From: Endobacterium cereale
Lineage (GTDB): Bacteria > Pseudomonadota > Alphaproteobacteria > Rhizobiales > Rhizobiaceae
Direction of reading: 5' to 3'
DNA: 64,000 bases
NCBI RefSeq assembly: GCF_009617585.1
Contig: NZ_WIXI01000022.1
Span: 622,001-686,000 of the forward strand
The notes under the pieces were generated by a model. That model had not been told where the DNA came from. It searched no databases and worked only from the letters and a program-made list of their open reading frames with translations. A program made the translations under genes and the position numbers. Shown one piece after another: positions 59,543-64,000 of the stretch; the first letter of the stretch is position 1; each line of letters begins with the position of its first letter.

Positions 59543-60525
59543 TCCACAGCCGCAACCTTCCCTTTGTCACGACGCTTGCCATCTTCGTCATCGCCTATGC
59601 GCTCTGCGCCCTGCAGTTTCCGGCCATGCTGTCGACGCGCGTGATCGGCAACCTGCTCGTCGACAATGCCTTCCTCGGCATAGCAGCGGTCGGCATGACC
59701 TTTGTCATCCTGTCGGGCGGCATCGACCTTTCGATCGGTTCGGTGATCGCATTCACCAGCGTCTTTGTCGCCGTCGCGGTCGGTTCGTTCGGCCTGCATC
59801 CGCTGACGGCCTTCGCCTTGGTGCTGGTCATCTCCACCGCCTTCGGCAGCGCCATGGGGGCGATGATCCGTTATCTGCAGATCCCGCCCTTCGTGGTGAC
59901 ACTGGCCGGCATGTTTCTAGCACGCGGCGCGGCCTATCTGATCTCGACGCAGTCAGTGCCGATCTCGCATCCGTTCATAGACTCCGTTCAGGAGTTTTAT
60001 TTCCGCTTTCCCGGCGGTGGGCGGCTGACGGCGATGTCGATGCTGATGATCGCGGTGTTCGTGATCGGCGGCATCATCGCCTCACGCACGAAATTCGGCG
60101 CCAATGTCTATGCGCTGGGCGGCAATCCGCAATCGGCCGAACTGATGGGCGTTCCGGTCGGCCGCACCACGATCGGCATCTATGCGACCTCCGGCTTTCT
60201 TTCCGGTCTCGCCGGCATCGTCTACACGTTCTACACCTCCTCCGGTTATTCGCTGGCGACTGTCGGCGTCGAGCTTGACGCAATCGCAGCTGTCGTGATC
60301 GGCGGCACGCTTCTGACCGGTGGCACAGGGCTGATCGCCGGCACATTCGTCGGCATTCTCATCCAGGGTCTGATCCAGACCTACATCGTTTTTGACGGCA
60401 CATTGTCGTCTTGGTGGACGAAAATCGTCATTGGAATCCTGCTCTTCGTGTTCATCGTGTTGCAGCGCGGCATCATCTGGTATTCAAACAGGCGCATCGA
60501 TATCGCACGCCTGAAGGGGGCTTGA
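59539..60525 (+). CDS. yjfF: Sugar ABC transporter permease, YjfF-like
   Basis: 328 residues; second permease of the YtfQRT-YjfF transporter. Motifs: GMTFVILSGGIDLSIGSVIA, PFVVTLAGMFLARGAAYLIS, and VELDAIAAVVIGGTLLTGGT. Start overlaps the ytfT stop by 4 bp. Having two permeases marks the galactofuranose-type subfamily. Confidence 0.92.
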   Translation: MIHSRNLPFVTTLAIFVIAYALCALQFPAMLSTRVIGNLLVDNAFLGIAAVGMTFVILSGGIDLSIGSVIAFTSVFVAVAVGSFGLHPLTAFALVLVISTAFGSAMGAMIRYLQIPPFVVTLAGMFLARGAAYLISTQSVPISHPFIDSVQEFYFRFPGGGRLTAMSMLMIAVFVIGGIIASRTKFGANVYALGGNPQSAELMGVPVGRTTIGIYATSGFLSGLAGIVYTFYTSSGYSLATVGVELDAIAAVVIGGTLLTGGTGLIAGTFVGILIQGLIQTYIVFDGTLSSWWTKIVIGILLFVFIVLQRGIIWYSNRRIDIARLKGA

Positions 60526-60526
60526 A

Positions 60527-61285
60527 TTGGGATTGCTGGAAACGACGATCAGCGGACGCAAACGTCGAAGCAGCCACGCGCATGTGGTCGCCGAACTCGG
60601 CAGCGCCATCGTTTCCGGCGAGCTTCCAGAAGGCTCGATCCTGCCAGGAGACAACGAGCTTTCGGCCCGTTTCAGCGTATCGCGTACCGTGCTGCGCGAA
60701 GCGATGAAGACATTGACCGCCAAACGGCTGATCGAACCGAAGGCCCGCGTCGGCACCCGCGTCCTGCCCCGCGACAGCTGGAACTTTTTCGATCCCGACG
60801 TGCTGGGCTGGCGCTGCGATGCCGGCATCGACCATGCCTTCATCGATTACATCGCCGAAATGCGCAATGCGCTGGAGCCGGCGGCAGCCGCAGCAGCAGC
60901 CGTTCGCGCGACAAGCGACGATATCATCGCGCTTTATGCCATCGCCGCCCGTTTCGACGACCTTTCGCATACGCCGGAAACCATCGCGAAGGTCGATCTC
61001 GAGTTTCATCTCGCGGTCGCGCGCATGTCGGGCAACCCATTCATGCGCTCCGCAAGCGCCCTGATTGAGGCGGCGCTCGCGATCTCTTTCCAACTGTCTT
61101 CGCCGGCGGCATCGCCCGAAAAGATCGACGAAGTAGCCAGCAACCATCTGCGCATCGCCCATGCCATCGCGAGCCGCGATCCGGCCAAGGCGATCGCCGC
61201 CATGCAGCATGTCATCGATGTCGGCAAAAGCCGTATTCTCGGTTCGATGGACCGCACGGCCGAACTGGAAAATCTGTCTATCTGA
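60527..61285 (+). CDS. GntR/FCD-family transcriptional regulator
   Basis: 252 residues. N-terminal winged helix with ELSARFSVSRTVLREAMKTL (FadR subfamily recognition helix) and FCD effector domain from ~95 (metal ligands in DLEFHLAVARMSGN and NHLRIAHAI). The start is a TTG 1 bp after the yjfF stop, with AGGGGG upstream. Being last in the ytf operon and near no other operon, it most likely regulates the divergent gguC and ytfQ promoters in response to a sugar acid or aldonate. Confidence 0.9.
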   Translation: MGLLETTISGRKRRSSHAHVVAELGSAIVSGELPEGSILPGDNELSARFSVSRTVLREAMKTLTAKRLIEPKARVGTRVLPRDSWNFFDPDVLGWRCDAGIDHAFIDYIAEMRNALEPAAAAAAAVRATSDDIIALYAIAARFDDLSHTPETIAKVDLEFHLAVARMSGNPFMRSASALIEAALAISFQLSSPAASPEKIDEVASNHLRIAHAIASRDPAKAIAAMQHVIDVGKSRILGSMDRTAELENLSI

Positions 61286-61337
61286 CGGCTTTTGTCTGCT
61301 TGCTTGACCGCAGCCGAGAAGTCTCTATCTGGGCGGC

Positions 61338-62138
61338 ATGAGCACCCAGGACACCAACCGCACCTTTACATCCCGTTCGCGCCACCTGCGCGAAAACCTG
61401 CAGCGTATCGAAAGTGGCCGGGACAACTGGGCGCTGCGCTGGCAGGCTCTGCTGGCGATCATCGATCTGGCGATCCTTGCCTTCTTCCTGCTCGGGCCTT
61501 ACCTGCGCGCCGGCCCCAGCTATCTCATCATCGACTATATGATCGCCGTGTGGATTGCCGGCGAACTGATCGCCCGGGCGATTGCCGCTCCGTCCCTGTG
61601 GGGTCTGGCGAAACGGCCGATGACGTGGGTCGATCTTTTCATTCTGGCGACGCTGCTGTTTCCGGAAGCGCTGTTCAATTTCGCCTTCCTGCGCATCATG
61701 CGTTTGTGGGCCATCAGCAATAGTCCGATTTTCCGGGTGATCCTGTTCCGCCTCGGCTGTCATCACATTCAGGACGTGATCCGGGCGGTCATCAATTTCC
61801 TGGTTTTTCTATTCGTCATCACCGGCTTCGTTTACACCAGCTTCTTTTACGGTCGACCGGGAGGGGAAGGCTTTGTCGATGCACTGTATTTCACGGTGGC
61901 CACCGTAACGACGACGGGCTTTGGCGACATCACATTGCCCGGCACGCTTGGCAAACTGACCTCGGTCGTCACCATGATCGTCGGCATTTCCCTGTTCGTG
62001 CGGCTCGCGCAGGCTGTTGTGCGCCCCTACAAGGTACGTTTTCCCTGCCCCGAATGCGGGCTGCAGCGTCACGATGCCGATGCGGTGCACTGCAAGGCTT
62101 GTGGCCACATTCTCAATATACCGGACGAAGGTAGCTGA
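61338..62138 (+). CDS. Potassium channel-like protein with C-terminal zinc ribbon
   Basis: 266 residues. Several hydrophobic helices (about 30-55, 60-85, 95-120, 140-165) precede a pore loop TVTTTGFGD (T191-D197), where K+ channels usually have TVGYGD, and the inner helix SVVTMIVGISLFVRLAQAVV. A short C-terminus holds CPEC (C237, C240) and CKAC (C252, C255), a CxxC-11-CxxC zinc ribbon. This fits the voltage-gated-like (Ion_trans_2) family. Ribosome site weak. Ion selectivity is not certain because of the Phe in the filter. Confidence 0.84.
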   Translation: MSTQDTNRTFTSRSRHLRENLQRIESGRDNWALRWQALLAIIDLAILAFFLLGPYLRAGPSYLIIDYMIAVWIAGELIARAIAAPSLWGLAKRPMTWVDLFILATLLFPEALFNFAFLRIMRLWAISNSPIFRVILFRLGCHHIQDVIRAVINFLVFLFVITGFVYTSFFYGRPGGEGFVDALYFTVATVTTTGFGDITLPGTLGKLTSVVTMIVGISLFVRLAQAVVRPYKVRFPCPECGLQRHDADAVHCKACGHILNIPDEGS

Positions 62139-62289
62139 TATGACCGCTCGAAAATTTCTCTTGTGCCGATATGCCTGAACGATTTGCGACACGCTGCGGC
62201 CTCCGTGTAGAGCGCAGGCAACACGAAAGCCGGATCAGGGAAGAGAACCCGTCGATGCGAGCCCAACAAGACGCCGGATAAAATTGTCA

Positions 62290-62514
62290 ATGAGCAGATT
62301 CAACGAGATCGAGATCGCGCTGGTCGAACGTCTGCGGGCGCTGAAGGCCAAACCCGGAAGAACGATTAATCTCCTGGACGTCAGCACACCGCTGAACGCG
62401 GCCGGATATGAACGGGATGAAATCCTGGATGTTCTTTCAGCGCTGGAACAGGATGGTATCCTGGCCTTTGCTCCGGCGGACAGGCTTCGCATTGTCAAAC
62501 CGCTGCCCGATTGA
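62290..62514 (+). CDS. Small hypothetical protein, 74 aa
   Basis: A 74-residue, mostly helical protein, MSRFNEIEIALVERLRALKA then NLLDVSTPLNAAGYERDEIL and VLSALEQDGILAFAPADRLR. The end resembles a winged-helix or dimerisation segment. No known function. ATG 62290 is used; a TTG two codons upstream also opens the frame. A ribosome site is not obvious. Confidence 0.55.
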   Translation: MSRFNEIEIALVERLRALKAKPGRTINLLDVSTPLNAAGYERDEILDVLSALEQDGILAFAPADRLRIVKPLPD

Positions 62515-62693
62515 CTGTGACGCTTCGGCAGTCCGGCTGTCCACAAACGATGATTGGCCGAACATATCGCGAGTAGCGATCACATTCTTTAGAACAACAG
62601 AAAACTCTTGAATTCCCATCCCGCTGCCTCACCTAAACACATTCGCGTCGTGACGAAGCGTGCGTAGATCGAGTGACAAGCAGGACGAGTGCA

Positions 62694-63080
62694 GTGCAGA
62701 CAGCCCGCAAGACCATCGCAAGCCCTTCCATAATGCTGCTGGAGGATGATTTGCTTCTGGCCATGGATATGGAGGAGTTTCTTGCAGGTCGCGGTTATGA
62801 GGTCATCGGCCCGTATGGCCGTGTGGAAGATGCCCTGGAGGCGCTTGAGACGACCGAAATTGACGGTGCAGTCGTTGACCTGAACCTCCATGGGAAATTG
62901 TCTTTTCCCGTCATTGATCGCCTGCGCTGTCGCAACCTGCCTGTGATCGTCTGTAGCGGTTACGCCGAACTGCCTGAATTGAAACAGAAGCTGGCCGGCC
63001 TGCCGCTATTGCCGAAGCCCTGGAACCCGCGAAAGCTTGAGCGTCTGCTGGAGGACGTATTCGAGGCCGTACCACGGTAA
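62694..63080 (+). CDS. Stand-alone response regulator receiver domain
   Basis: 128 residues consisting of one receiver domain: acidic pocket in IMLLEDDLLLAMDMEEFL, phospho-acceptor Asp in GAVVDLNLHGKLSFP, and Lys in LLPKPWNPRKLERLL. No output domain. Start GTG 62694 with AGGA upstream is preferred; GTG 62673 is possible. Such single-domain regulators in rhizobia often work with HWE/HisKA_2 kinases. No kinase is adjacent, though a HisKA_2 kinase is encoded at 29477 in this window. Confidence 0.87.
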   Translation: MQTARKTIASPSIMLLEDDLLLAMDMEEFLAGRGYEVIGPYGRVEDALEALETTEIDGAVVDLNLHGKLSFPVIDRLRCRNLPVIVCSGYAELPELKQKLAGLPLLPKPWNPRKLERLLEDVFEAVPR

Positions 63081-63414
63081 GTTCTTCCCGAACGCTGCAG
63101 CAAATCTTTCTAATATTTCCAGCCTCGATGAAAAGTGTGGGCGCAATTGCTGCAATGGAAATCACATTCAATTGCGCTTCGTGACACCATATCACAATCA
63201 TCTGAAGTAAATTCTCAGTGAACACGCCTCCTTAAATTGGGATATCGGATTCACTGCTTTGAAATTAGTTTCGTCTATATTTGAGACAACCAATATTCAG
63301 GATTGTACTTAGGGGGTCCCAACTCGAAACATTAATCTTCCGGTTGCGAAAATAATCAAATCGCAAAGGCTGGTCGATTGGGTTTGGGCTGGAACAATAA
63401 ACTGGAGATCAGAC
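63081..63414. other. Intergenic region upstream of the PAS chemoreceptor
   Basis: 334 bp, AT-rich from about 63230, with no gene that I can support. AACTGGAGATC before the ATG at 63415 provides a ribosome site. Confidence 0.45.
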
Positions 63415-64000
63415 ATGCCTCTTTCTCTTTCATCCGATGCGGCACGCATTCTCGATGCCATGAACCGCTCGCAGGCCGTTATCGAGTTTGATCCCAGCGG
63501 ACGTGTTCTGGCTGCGAATGCAAACTTCTGCGCAGCACTCGGATACGAGGCATCCGAGATCGTCGGCCAGCATCACAAGCTTTTCGTGCCGCCGGAAGAG
63601 GCTGCAAGCGCGGACTATGTACAGTTCTGGGCCAAGCTGGCGCGCGGCGAGTTTGACCGCCGCCAGTACAAGCGGATCGGCAAGGGCGGACGCGAGGTCT
63701 GGATAGAAGCGTCATACAATCCCGTGATGCGGGGCGGCAGAGTTTACAAGGTGGTGAAATTCGCGACCGACATTACCGCAGCGAAACTCAAGGCCGCCGA
63801 CGATGCCGGCAAGATTGCTGCCGTGTCCCGCGCGCAGGCGGTGATCGAGTTCACGCCGGATGGCAAAATCCTGACAGCCAACCAGAATTTTCTCCAGACT
63901 GTCGGCTATGACCTGAGCGAGATCGTGGGCCAGCATCACTCGATGTTCTGCGACAAGGCCTACAGCCTGACTGATGACTACAAGAACCTGTGGAAGAGCC
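63415..64000 (+). CDS. PAS-domain methyl-accepting chemotaxis protein, partial
   Basis: The first ~195 residues are inside the window; the frame is open to the right edge. Two consecutive PAS domains are seen: DAMNRSQAVIEFDPSGRVLA ... LGYEASEIVGQHHKLFVPPE, and AVSRAQAVIEFTPDGKILTA ... VGYDLSEIVGQHHSMFCD. The repeat with QHH at the end of the first helix is typical of soluble PAS-PAS-MCP receptors (Aer2/redox-type) of rhizobia. The signalling domain should lie beyond 64000, so the receptor assignment is inferred. Confidence 0.75.
   Translation, partial: MPLSLSSDAARILDAMNRSQAVIEFDPSGRVLAANANFCAALGYEASEIVGQHHKLFVPPEEAASADYVQFWAKLARGEFDRRQYKRIGKGGREVWIEASYNPVMRGGRVYKVVKFATDITAAKLKAADDAGKIAAVSRAQAVIEFTPDGKILTANQNFLQTVGYDLSEIVGQHHSMFCDKAYSLTDDYKNLWKS

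Overview
The window looks like a chromosomal or chromid segment from an alphaproteobacterium of the Rhizobiaceae (Agrobacterium / Allorhizobium / Rhizobium type). The reasons are high GC with strong GGAGG-type ribosome sites, a ChvE-GguA-GguB-GguC sugar system in the Agrobacterium style, YtfQRT-YjfF transport, HisKA_2 histidine kinases and small rhizobial-type proteins. I cannot name the species from sequence alone.

Layout. 1-0.9 kb: the 3' end of a YhaN/SbcC-like ATPase. 1.4-5.6 kb: a ProV-ProW glycine betaine/proline-type ABC transporter followed by two paralogous binding proteins. 5.7-7.4 kb: a small accessory island (XRE regulator, DUF4262 protein, a broken serine recombinase, a 57-aa gene and its decayed copy). 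7.7-12.1 kb: a minus-strand uronate operon, kdgK-kdgT-yhcH-kduI-kduD. 12.4-15.5 kb: divergent pflB-pflA (pyruvate formate-lyase and activase); a perfect FNR-type box lies between the two operons. 15.5-21.3 kb: a small membrane protein, a fatty acid desaturase, a MarR/EmrB/EmrA efflux operon and two tiny genes. 21.5-31.1 kb: a chemoreceptor, a threonine dehydratase-like enzyme, a flavin reductase, an HpcH/HpaI aldolase, an AT-rich orphan gene, glutaminase, PurU and a histidine kinase. 31.1-35.5 kb: a degraded hydantoin/FAD-enzyme cluster in which two genes have lost their 5' halves at a shared junction, and the remaining racemase/isochorismatase-like proteins lack the usual catalytic cysteines.

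35.8-43.8 kb holds the most unusual locus. A 1018-residue membrane-anchored di-heme cytochrome c-like protein is followed by a 1623-residue fusion of a GMC flavin oxidoreductase with a patatin-like phospholipase. In the fusion, the patatin catalytic Ser and Asp are about 640 residues apart, with a multi-helix membrane block between them. A lipid hydrolysis/oxidation system delivering electrons to cytochrome c is a reasonable but untested idea. Next to it, on the minus strand, is a DUF4331-DUF4198-HupE/UreJ-like trio (44.2-47.4 kb).

47.7-61.3 kb is a sugar regulon. On the minus strand are gguC, an arabinose/galactose 1-dehydrogenase, an IlvD/Edd sugar-acid dehydratase, chvE, gguA and gguB. On the plus strand are ytfQ, ytfR, ytfT, yjfF and a GntR/FCD regulator. 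Two near-identical 17-bp sites in the shared divergent promoter region, one near each operon, are good candidates for the regulator's operators. Together the genes import aldoses (L-arabinose, galactose, possibly in furanose form) and oxidise them non-phosphorylatively. The window ends with a K+ channel-like protein carrying a zinc ribbon, a 74-aa protein, a stand-alone receiver domain and the start of a PAS-containing chemoreceptor. Starts were moved inward from the longest open frame wherever a ribosome site and family length supported it.
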